NCBI RefSeq assembly: GCF_004212215.1
Contig: NZ_QVFV01000002.1
Location: 1,053,528 to 1,117,527 of the forward strand
Direction of reading: 5' to 3'
DNA length: 64,000 nt
From: Leptolyngbya iicbica LK
GTDB lineage: Bacteria; Cyanobacteriota; Cyanobacteriia; Phormidesmidales; Phormidesmidaceae
In this document: positions 55,027 to 62,955 of the stretch, piece by piece
How the letters are laid out: each line of letters begins with the position of its first letter
How positions within the stretch are numbered: position 1 is the first letter of the stretch
The notes under the pieces: model-generated
What the model was told of the DNA's origin: nothing
Seen by the model: only the letters and a program-made list of their open reading frames with translations
Database searches by the model: none
Position numbers and translations under genes: made by a program

Positions 55027-56337
55027 ATGACCCCCTCTACTGCGCCCCAGCGGCCCAATTTTGCGGCCCCCAGTGCCCACACATCCTTAGTAGAAGGATT
55101 GCAGCCCGCGCTGAGGAGCACCCTGTCGAGCCTAAATATCAACTTAGACTACGAGTTGGCCCGTTATCGCTATGCGAAACGCGGCGAAGCGTATCCCGGG
55201 GGCTCGCCCACCCAGTTTCGGCTCCGCCGCCAGCCTTCCCCCAATTTGATCAACGTGCCCACCTCGACTCCCGGTGCCCGAGCTGGCGTCATGCCACCCC
55301 CACCCCCACCGAACCCTCGGCTGCAACAAATTGAGTCGCCCCCCGGTATGACGACGGCATCAGCCTCAGAAGTAGCCGCCCTGAGAAGCGCTATCGTGCC
55401 TCAACCTCACGCAGCGCAAGACACCTATATGCCTTCTTCCGCAGCGTTGTTAGAAAATCTTGAGCAGGCCGCGCCTTACCCCGGTCAGTCCCCCACCAGG
55501 CAGGCAACCCGCCGTCGTCCCAAATCATGGCTGACGCCCTTAGGCCTCGGCGCTTTATTACTGTTGCTAGTCTCTAGTGCGGGTCTGGGCTTTTTGCTCG
55601 TCAACCCCACCGCCGCCAGCAATTTGTTTCAGCAGACGCCGCTGGCACGATTTTTCCCCAGTGATGAGCTTGACTCTGAGGCGACGGCTGAGAATGAGGC
55701 CGATGTTGCCACGACTGATTTAGATGAGACCGCTGAGCCACCTCTGACGCCGCTAAGTCCTGACCTGTCCCAGCGTGAGTTTGCTGATTTGGGGCTCAAC
55801 AATCTGAGTACCGTGCCCTCTGGTGAAACCGCTCTGTCAGACGAGCTGGCGACGGCCCCGACCACTGACGACCCCCAGGCGCTTTCAGAGACCCAGCGAG
55901 CCGCAGCGATGAGACGCGAGGCTGCGAATACGCCCGCCACGGTGAATCAAATTCCCACCACCACCACTCCGGCCCCACAGCCCGCAGCGCCGATTTACCA
56001 AGCCCCGGCACCAGCGGCGCCCGCACCAGCCCCCACCCCCCAACCAGCGGCCCCAGTGCAAACTCAAACCCAGCCGTCACCGCCTAGCTCAGCAACTTCA
56101 TCGGTTAACAGCGGAGCCACGAGTGTGTCACCCCAAAGTGCCTATTACGTAGTCACTGACTATACGGGGGATCCATCTCTGGATGATGCGAGAACGGTGG
56201 TGCAAGATGCCTACGTACGCAACTTCGACGTCGGGGCACGTATTCAGCTCGGGGCGTTTAATACTTCTGAAGGGGCTAGCGCTTTGATCGAAGAACTACG
56301 CAACCAAGGGCTGGAAGCGGAAGTGTACGCCCCTTAA
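55027..56337 (+). CDS. membrane protein with C-terminal SPOR domain
   Basis: A 436-residue protein: a cytoplasmic N-terminal half with proline-rich stretches (about 75-100), one transmembrane helix (LGLGALLLLLVSSAGLGFLL, about 174-196), a long Ala/Pro-rich periplasmic linker, and a C-terminal SPOR-like domain (about 370-436, IQLGAFNTSEGASALIEELR). SPOR domains bind denuded glycan at division sites, so a cell-division role is plausible (inference). Confidence 0.72.
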   Translation: MTPSTAPQRPNFAAPSAHTSLVEGLQPALRSTLSSLNINLDYELARYRYAKRGEAYPGGSPTQFRLRRQPSPNLINVPTSTPGARAGVMPPPPPPNPRLQQIESPPGMTTASASEVAALRSAIVPQPHAAQDTYMPSSAALLENLEQAAPYPGQSPTRQATRRRPKSWLTPLGLGALLLLLVSSAGLGFLLVNPTAASNLFQQTPLARFFPSDELDSEATAENEADVATTDLDETAEPPLTPLSPDLSQREFADLGLNNLSTVPSGETALSDELATAPTTDDPQALSETQRAAAMRREAANTPATVNQIPTTTTPAPQPAAPIYQAPAPAAPAPAPTPQPAAPVQTQTQPSPPSSATSSVNSGATSVSPQSAYYVVTDYTGDPSLDDARTVVQDAYVRNFDVGARIQLGAFNTSEGASALIEELRNQGLEAEVYAP

Positions 56338-56496
56338 GGCAGCCGCGATAGCAGTTTGGTTTTCCATGCCGCCGCTGGCCCACCTCTATTCGTGTGGGCC
56401 AATTGCTCGTCTAGCCGATGCTCTGATGGGTTCTGAAAAAAGAAACGCCAAACAGGCTATTCAATCGTGAAACTGTCGGATAGTATAGATAAACCT

Positions 56497-56579
56497 GCGG
56501 ATGTGGCGGAATTGGTAGACGCGCTAGATTTAGGTTCTAGTGTCCTCGTGACGTGAAGGTTCAAGTCCTTTCATCCGCA
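56497..56579 (+). tRNA. tRNA-Leu (anticodon UAG), complete copy
   Basis: An 83-base leucine tRNA with the long variable arm. Acceptor GCGGATG/CATCCGC plus discriminator A, anticodon stem CTAGA/TCTAG around TTTAGGT (anticodon TAG), T-arm GAAGG TTCAAGT CCTTT. All stem pairs are intact. A near-identical second copy lies 2439 bases downstream. Confidence 0.95.
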
Positions 56580-56580
56580 T

Positions 56581-57460
56581 CCTGAATTGTGTCAGTTGCA
56601 ATTGTTCTAACTGCTACGCAACTTTTCTTCTAAAAGTATGGAACTGATGTATCTCCTTGGAGGCAAGGATTTCTGAGTTCCTGGAAGTAGCTGAGAGTAT
56701 TTGTTTAGAGTATCTTTTCCTTTATAGTGAGTAGGTTATCAATAAGGCAATCTCTAATACCTGAGATTTTTCGCTAAAACGACGGAATATTGTTCATCAG
56801 ACAGTTGCCCGTCACACGGGCGTTGTTTAAGAGTGAATCCGATCTGGACAGGGTGGTATCAGTTCATAACCTAGGAACTGATAGGTAAATTCTTTGAAGA
56901 TAATTTGCTGCCTTAGCCCATACGTCATCAATGGTGTGAACGCGAGATCGAATGGTTACGCTTTTCGCCAAATCAGAAGCTTCTTAAGACGTTACACATC
57001 TTGGGTTTCCTATCTGGGGGGCACTTTTCTCCAAATCTTTCTCTTCCATTAAAATCACTTTAATTAATAGAGCGAGGCAAAAAAGGTTAAGTTTTGCCTC
57101 GCACAAAGACATTGCCCCAATCTCGCAAAGACTCAAACAAATTGGTTCAGATCGCATCAACCGAGTCTACAATCAGATTCACTACTAAGGCGATCTCCAC
57201 ACTCCACAACCGCATAGAGTTGTCCAGCAACACCTCCATGGGCGGGTCGGTACTGCGCTGCTTAAAAGTATTCATCGAATAGAATCACTCTGATGTTTAT
57301 CTTAATGCAACTCAATTTCAAGTATCTTTCTATTAAGCAATAGAGATCCTTGTTGCTATAAAGGGAATAGTCTGAATATCCATATCCGCAATCAAATTCA
57401 ATCAAAAGATTATCACCATTTGAAAGGTAGCTGCTGATCCGCATCCGTTTTAGTGAAAAT
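56581..57460. other. non-coding stretch with several hairpins
   Basis: About 880 bases with no convincing gene. It holds inverted repeats TATCAGTTC/GAACTGATA (56857-56865 with 56875-56883), GCCCGT/ACGGGC near 56807-56821, and an 11-bp stem GCGAGGCAAAA/TTTTGCCTCGC (57072-57082 with 57092-57102). Frames at 57094-57282 (plus) and 57262-57480 (minus) have no recognisable product. Confidence 0.4.
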
Positions 57461-58636
57461 ATGAACAGAAAGATTCGCAAATCACTTGAATACTTTCATA
57501 AGGCTAAAAAAAGCCGGAATCCAGATCAAGCTATCAACTTCCTTAATCAGTCGATCAATTGTGACGAAAATCATCTAGAAGCATACTTGCTAAGAGCTAT
57601 AGAGTTAACTAAAAAAAAGAATTTCTTGGGTGCTGAACGTGACTTAGAAAAGGCTAATTTAATACAACCAAATTCAATTAGAGTCTCCTTTACTAGTATT
57701 TGGTATCTCTTTCTTCGCGATAAACATGAGCTAGTTATAGAGAAAGCTTCAGAGGTGATCGAGGAAGCTGAATCAGACGAGAAATTGATCGCACTTAATC
57801 AGATCGGGGTCAAAAAGATATTTCAGCATACTATTACCACAAAGTTAACAATAGACGAGTTTGCAACCTGTTATTTGCTTCGAGCAAAATCCTTGGCTAA
57901 ATACAAAAAATATGAATTAGGCCTAGAGGACATCCAAAAATCTCTCTTGCTAATGGTCAGCAAAGATTTAAAGATAGAGATTTCTGTCTTTAAATCTAAA
58001 GTCTTGAAATTGATGCAAGCTGAAAAAGAACAGATAGCACTCAAGAGAAAACAACAACTTCAGTCAAAACTTGATTTCAGACTAAAGAATTCCTTTACTT
58101 CTATGCCAGAAGTTATTTTTTGGGTACTATACACTTTTCTGGTAACAAGTTCAGTCACCTGTTATGTAACCTCTGAAATCTTGACAGCTTATAAATTGTT
58201 TGGACTTAGTTTCCTGATTTTTCCGCCTACCATTATTGTTTTTAGCTGGATTATTTCTAGATTTTTTCCTACCATAAATTTGATTCACTTCGAAAAGTCA
58301 GCATACTTTTATTTCTTGATTCTATTCTTTTCAGTATCTACAGTTTTGACTGTATCTTCTATGTCTGACAGCTATTTTGTCGACAATTCAGCGCCAGAGC
58401 CAACTTTAGATCGGTATGTTTCTGTTGGCATGGATTCTGATAGGGCCGTTGACAAAATCAACATGTTTGCGAAGGACAATGGTGGCGAGGTTGACTGTCG
58501 ACCAAAATCACCAATGTATTGTGAATATAAGGCGGATAATGGCAAAGTGACACTTGTGCATTTTGAGCACGAATTCACTTACTATGCAATGAATCCGAGG
58601 AAAACCAAAGTGACTCAAATAGAGTATAGATATTGA
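57461..58636 (+). CDS. orphan TPR/membrane protein in the A+T-rich insert
   Basis: A 391-residue protein: N-terminal TPR-like helices (about 5-165, with AINFLNQSINCDENHLEAYLLRAIELT-type repeats), a basic Lys/Gln-rich helix (185-205), three transmembrane helices (about 216-238, 243-270, 280-302) and an 85-residue extracytoplasmic C-terminal domain with two cysteines in CRPKSPMYC. Codon use is A/T-rich (AAA, ATT, TTT), unlike its neighbours, indicating foreign origin. No family recognised; no partner gene adjacent. Confidence 0.75.
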   Translation: MNRKIRKSLEYFHKAKKSRNPDQAINFLNQSINCDENHLEAYLLRAIELTKKKNFLGAERDLEKANLIQPNSIRVSFTSIWYLFLRDKHELVIEKASEVIEEAESDEKLIALNQIGVKKIFQHTITTKLTIDEFATCYLLRAKSLAKYKKYELGLEDIQKSLLLMVSKDLKIEISVFKSKVLKLMQAEKEQIALKRKQQLQSKLDFRLKNSFTSMPEVIFWVLYTFLVTSSVTCYVTSEILTAYKLFGLSFLIFPPTIIVFSWIISRFFPTINLIHFEKSAYFYFLILFFSVSTVLTVSSMSDSYFVDNSAPEPTLDRYVSVGMDSDRAVDKINMFAKDNGGEVDCRPKSPMYCEYKADNGKVTLVHFEHEFTYYAMNPRKTKVTQIEYRY

Positions 58637-58935
58637 TTTGCTTTGAAAGAAAGGATTTGAAGCCTCAAGGCTCTTGATCTGAGCAGCATGTTTACCTCAT
58701 TTCCTAACATTATTTTTTTCATATGTCTTTGAAATCTGTAATTTGATCAGAGATTTTTTTGTGTAACTTGAAAAGAGAAGAGTGCGTAAAAGAGGCGTCA
58801 GAAGAAAAAGAAAGTAAGAAGTGATGGCAAATAGAACAGAGTTCTTTGCGGCTTACTAATTCTGCCCGAAACTGATCGCATTAGCAGAAATAGAGACTGC
58901 TGACGATACAATGAAACTCTCAAATGCTGGACATT

Positions 58936-59018
58936 TCGGATGTGGCGGAATTGGTAGACGCGCTAGATTTAGGTTCTAGTGTCCTCGTGAAGTGAAGGTT
59001 CAAGTCCTTTCATCCGCA
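58936..59018 (+). tRNA. tRNA-Leu (anticodon UAG), second copy with acceptor mismatch
   Basis: Identical to the first copy except for C to A in the variable arm and T in place of G at position 1. Position 1 T faces C72, so the terminal acceptor pair is lost; RNase P and leucyl-tRNA synthetase may handle it poorly. It may be a degenerate att remnant or a working isodecoder. Confidence 0.75.
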
Positions 59019-59097
59019 TTTGAATTTAAAGATGCAATGGTTTTAGGGTTCCCAGATTGGGCTAGTGAACCCAGTATCGGGCTGCCGAATAAACGCT

Positions 59098-61404
59098 CTA
59101 AGCAGAGTGGAGAGCAATGGGCTGCGTCAGCTCGACTCGCTTGAGAGAGGTAAGCGCTTGGGTCACCTGAGCCAACGCTTGATGGTCGCCCTGGGCATGC
59201 ATGAGCGAGGCAGCCGCTTCTAAATCGTGAATGGCCCGGTTGAAGTCGCCCTGCCGTTGATAGGCTGCGCCACGATAGCAATAGGGTAAAGCCGCTCGGG
59301 GATTGCTTTGAATGGCCTGGGTAAAGTCGGCGATCGCCCCCAAGCTATCCCCCAGATTTTGCCGCGCATAGCCGCGATAAAAATAAGGAATCGCTACGTT
59401 CACCGGGGTTTGAATTGCGTGGGTAAAGTCCGCGATCGCTTCATCCAAATAGCCTCGCTGCATCTGTAACCAACCGCGATTGCAGCGGGCAGAGAAGAGG
59501 TGGGGGTCACGGCTCAGGGCATGGTCAAAGTCTTCTAACGCTCGCTGGTACTGCTTTCTCTCGGCCCAAATCAGGCCCCGATTGTTTAAGGCAACGGCAT
59601 CCCCCGGCGTCAACCGCAGGACTTGGGCATAGTCATTCATGGCCCCTTCGGCATCACGCAGGTCGTAGCGAGTGACGGCGCGATTAAAGTAGGCGTCAGC
59701 ATCTTCGGGCAGCACATCGGGCTTTTCAAAGCGTTGCAGCAGTTGGGTAATCACCGCCGGGTCGTGAGTTTTGACCCGCACGTCCAATTCTGGAAACACA
59801 CTGCTCGTGGCGGGTAAGGACTGCAAGCCGACGATCGCATATTGCTGATCGCACACGATGAACTGCTCTTTAGTGCCCAGAATCTTGAAGGAGAAGCGAT
59901 CGGGATATTTTTGCTTGAGCGGCAACAGCTGGTTGAGAGTCGATTTCAGCAGGCGGCGCTGGGCAGTCGTGAGTCGCCATTGCTGGGCGATGGACTTGAG
60001 CAAACGACCCTGGTGGCGATCGCCCGGATGACACCAGCCAATTTCTAACCGACAGCCCCCCGCCAGCAATTCTTCAAAACGCTCGACCAAATGCTGATCT
60101 AACGCCACCGTCTCCGACCAAGGCCACACCAACACCAAACGCTCAGTCACCTCATCCAAGGCCTGAAAGAGCGCCTGATCGACCACTGACCAACCCGGCT
60201 CTGAGGTTTGCCCCCTTAGAGCCATCAACCATTCGCAGCGCTGGTGATCGGGTTGGCCACTTTCTGGCAGACGGTGCAGGGCCCCAGGCAAACGACTATG
60301 GGGCAAGGCCGTCAATCCCCGCTGTTGCTCCATCAAATCTTGGGTTTGCTGTTCGAGCAGAGAGAGTTGCCACTGCAAACCGCTCAGGTAAGTAGCGGTC
60401 GTGCCACGAATTTCTGCAGTGATGTCAAAGGGAACGGAAATATCTTCCAAGCGGGTCTCGACTTGTTTGAGCCCCGATGACAGTGCGGTCAGTTCGATTT
60501 GGAACTGCTGCAGGTCAAAGGTAGAAGCGGCCTGGGCATGACCATTCAGCACAGTTGGATCAGTCGCTGAGCGCAGTTGATCGAGGGTCTGTCGCAGAGA
60601 GTCTTGGCTCTCCTGCACGATGGCGAGCTTTTCACTCAGGGCCATGAAATCGCGGCGGGGCACCAGGTCAGAGACGGCTTTGATCAGCTCCCGCACTTCA
60701 CCTTTGAGCATGTTGGGGTCAGCCCCGTTGGGGACTTGGCGCAAACGGCGATCGAGGTGTCGCACGGCGTCTTGCAAAGTAGCCTGGGCGGTTTTACTTT
60801 CGCTGCCCACACTTTCCAGGCTGACGCGCAGCTGCATGATTTCAGTTTTCAACTGGGCGACATCAGCTTCGGTCGACTCCATGCGAGGCAGGTGTGACAA
60901 GCGCTCGACTTGCTTACTGAGGTTACTGACCGAGGTGCAAATTTCGGCATATTGGTCGCGCAGGGCGGCGGTCTCTTGATGCAGACCGCTCAAGTCGGGA
61001 GCAGCGAGCTGGTCAAGGCGCTGGTTGAACGATCGCTCGACCCGGTCAATGGACTCGATGCAGTGGGTGATGTTGCGATCGCTATAGGCGATGGCCGAGC
61101 GCTGCAACTGGGTGATCGCTTCCGGAGTCGGCAGGGCTGACACTTGGTCTGACAAGGCCGTGACTTCGGTCGTGAGCTTGGCTTCCAGATCGGTCAGGGA
61201 GCGATCGCCGCGCTGCATCATCTGATCAAGGCGACGTCGGTTGAGCAAGCCCATGGCCACCAACGCCGTCATCGGGACGGTTGCCACCGCCGCATTTTGC
61301 GTAGCTAGAGAGGCGACTGCGCCCACCCCCGACCCCAGCAAGACGGCGTAATCGGCGAGGGGAGACCAGCGACGAGAAACAGATTGATTATTCACAGGAT
61401 GCAC
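59098..61404 (-). CDS. coiled-coil, PLD-like and TPR multi-domain protein
   Basis: A 768-residue protein: N-terminal hydrophobic pair (about 15-50), a long coiled-coil region (about 60-350) with alternating AVSDLV/LSEKLAI-type heptads, a region around 390-560 that reads like a degenerate phospholipase-D fold (KEQFIVCDQQYAIVGLQSL matches the PLD HxK...D...G strand but the HxK histidine is lost), and a C-terminal TPR array (about 565-755) with DADAYFNRAVTRYDLRDAEGAM. No family recognised as a whole; probable scaffold in the membrane. Confidence 0.72.
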   Translation of the reverse strand: MHPVNNQSVSRRWSPLADYAVLLGSGVGAVASLATQNAAVATVPMTALVAMGLLNRRRLDQMMQRGDRSLTDLEAKLTTEVTALSDQVSALPTPEAITQLQRSAIAYSDRNITHCIESIDRVERSFNQRLDQLAAPDLSGLHQETAALRDQYAEICTSVSNLSKQVERLSHLPRMESTEADVAQLKTEIMQLRVSLESVGSESKTAQATLQDAVRHLDRRLRQVPNGADPNMLKGEVRELIKAVSDLVPRRDFMALSEKLAIVQESQDSLRQTLDQLRSATDPTVLNGHAQAASTFDLQQFQIELTALSSGLKQVETRLEDISVPFDITAEIRGTTATYLSGLQWQLSLLEQQTQDLMEQQRGLTALPHSRLPGALHRLPESGQPDHQRCEWLMALRGQTSEPGWSVVDQALFQALDEVTERLVLVWPWSETVALDQHLVERFEELLAGGCRLEIGWCHPGDRHQGRLLKSIAQQWRLTTAQRRLLKSTLNQLLPLKQKYPDRFSFKILGTKEQFIVCDQQYAIVGLQSLPATSSVFPELDVRVKTHDPAVITQLLQRFEKPDVLPEDADAYFNRAVTRYDLRDAEGAMNDYAQVLRLTPGDAVALNNRGLIWAERKQYQRALEDFDHALSRDPHLFSARCNRGWLQMQRGYLDEAIADFTHAIQTPVNVAIPYFYRGYARQNLGDSLGAIADFTQAIQSNPRAALPYCYRGAAYQRQGDFNRAIHDLEAAASLMHAQGDHQALAQVTQALTSLKRVELTQPIALHSA

Positions 61405-61638
61405 TCACAACTCGATGGTAGGCAGGGCTACGACCAACCGCTGTGGGGGCTAGCGCGATCGCATACTCATAGACGAATCAGGATGGGTTGCACGCCGCTG
61501 GAGACACCAGATTAAAGTCATCCAAGCAGCGGCAATGATCCTGTTTTCCCAACTTGAGATCACAAATCAGGAAAAAAGTCCCACGCCGAATTGTGAGCGT
61601 TTGATGAACCGCGTCGGCTCAGGCTCAGGCACCGACGA

Positions 61639-62376
61639 CTAATTAGCCGGGGGATTATTCGCCGGGGGATTGATATACACAATCATTTCATCCACCACCA
61701 AATTGAGCTCGGGCAGACTTGGATTATCTGAGGCAATTAACTTGTCGCCCAGCAATGCCTGAAAGGCCCCCGCCTGCTGCTGAAAGAGGTCAGGATCGGC
61801 AGGCTGAACGCGCAAAATGAGCACGCCGTAATAGTCTGAGAGATTAGAGCCTTCGAGCACGAGGGTGCCGCCATAGTCCCAGCCAAAGCCATACAGCTCA
61901 AACGGCCCCAAAATTTCTTGCAGTTCCGCAAACGAGGTGCCGATGCTAATCCCCTCTGGCGTGGCCCAGTCGGTGCCAAAATCTTTAACGGTGGCGGGCT
62001 CGGCCTGACTATCATCCACCCAGATCACGGCAAAGGCACTGTCACTCCCTGCGGCAACCACAGTCCCCGATTCAGTAAAGCCTTCGCCCACAGCAACTTC
62101 GGTGTCCGTCAGGGCGGCTTCGCCAAATAGTTCGACCAGGCGATCGCGGCTAGTGTCGCTGGTGATCGGCCCCACGCGATCGCCCGGCACAATTAACGTG
62201 TCAGACAACTGGACATCGACCGCAGCGGTGGCATCTGTGTCCGTGCTGGCGACATCCGTCGACGTCGCCTCTTCGGTCGTGCTATCAGACGCGGTGGAGG
62301 AAGCGTTAGAGGTCGGCTCACAGGCACCCAAAAGCGCGCAAAGTCCAAGTCCGATAAGCCAATGCCAGCGAGCCAT
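61639..62376 (-). CDS. probable lipoprotein of unknown function
   Basis: A 245-residue exported protein with signal and lipobox LGACEP (cysteine near residue 19), a Ser/Thr/Asp-rich linker (about 20-55), then a globular region with VGPITSDTSRDRLVELFG and DWATPEGISIGTSFAELQEILGPF, which has the rhythm of the small exported fold seen after lipoprotein linkers in cyanobacteria. No family identified. Repetitive NPPAN ends the protein. Confidence 0.7.
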   Translation of the reverse strand: MARWHWLIGLGLCALLGACEPTSNASSTASDSTTEEATSTDVASTDTDATAAVDVQLSDTLIVPGDRVGPITSDTSRDRLVELFGEAALTDTEVAVGEGFTESGTVVAAGSDSAFAVIWVDDSQAEPATVKDFGTDWATPEGISIGTSFAELQEILGPFELYGFGWDYGGTLVLEGSNLSDYYGVLILRVQPADPDLFQQQAGAFQALLGDKLIASDNPSLPELNLVVDEMIVYINPPANNPPAN

Positions 62377-62754
62377 GATGGTGTCCTCTGGAAATTAGAT
62401 GACGAGCAGCAACGCCCCGCGCGATAGGCAACTCAGTCGCCGGCTCAGGGCTGTTACCTTTGTACCCTATCGAAGTTAGGCTCAGCGGCAGGGGTGACAA
62501 TCCCCAAGGCGTTGCAGTCAGCGAGGGGCGATCGCCAACCGCTATCTTAATCACGTTTGGCCCACAGCGCCTCAGTCTGCGGGGCTGTAACGTGTAATTG
62601 AGCCCACACAATCACCCTGGCCGAAAATGCTTAAATCAAAATAGAGTCTGGCGAGCAAGTTGGTGGGCTAGTGATGGGCGGATACCACTTCCGGAAAACC
62701 GTACCCTACCCCTGAAGCTTGACTCCAAGCACAATGAAATTAGGGAATTGACTT
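62377..62754. other. intergenic region
   Basis: About 380 bases between the lipoprotein gene and the 41-residue gene. No other gene, repeat or strong hairpin seen. Confidence 0.35.
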
Positions 62755-62880
62755 ATGTCTAGCATCCAGAACTCCGGCTATACCTCAGCGCGGGCCCAAC
62801 GCCGCAATCGCCACGCCAAACTTTATCGCCCCAGTCAACGGGGCACCCCTGCCCGTACCCGGGGGGCAGGTACTCGGTAA
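62755..62880 (+). CDS. small basic protein (41 residues)
   Basis: Starts MSSIQNSGYTSARAQRRNRH and ends in an Arg/Gly-rich tail (RGTPARTRGAGTR); nine to ten arginines in 41 residues suggest nucleic-acid or ribosome contact (inference). AGGG lies about 12 bases before the ATG, and a strong terminator follows 36 bases after the stop, which supports an expressed short gene. Too short for standard calling. No family recognised. Confidence 0.55.
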   Translation: MSSIQNSGYTSARAQRRNRHAKLYRPSQRGTPARTRGAGTR

Positions 62881-62916
62881 GGCGCTGAGGGCATCTCAAT
62901 CTGCATGTCACTCAGT

Positions 62917-62941
62917 AAGGGCTTGGCAATGCCAAGCCCTT
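62917..62941. terminator. strong bidirectional terminator
   Basis: AAGGGCTTGGC (62917-62927) and GCCAAGCCCTT (62931-62941) form a perfect 11-bp stem with an AAT loop, followed by TT on the plus strand. It lies between the converging small basic gene and the ABC exporter gene and can serve both. Confidence 0.75.
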
Positions 62942-62955
62942 TTGCATGGGCTCTC

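Larger units (their letters stand above)
56498..59019. mobile_element. candidate tRNA-Leu-flanked insertion (no integrase seen)
   Basis: The sequence from base 2 of tRNA-Leu(UAG) to one base past its 3' end is repeated at 58937-59019 with one mismatch. Between the copies lie about 880 bases without genes, one A+T-rich gene (57461-58636) and a 300-base A+T-rich tail. Composition differs from the GATCG-rich surroundings and GCGATCGC is essentially absent in the insert. This looks like acquisition at a tRNA gene, but no recombinase or clear att core is present, and tandem duplication of the tRNA is an alternative. Confidence 0.5.
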
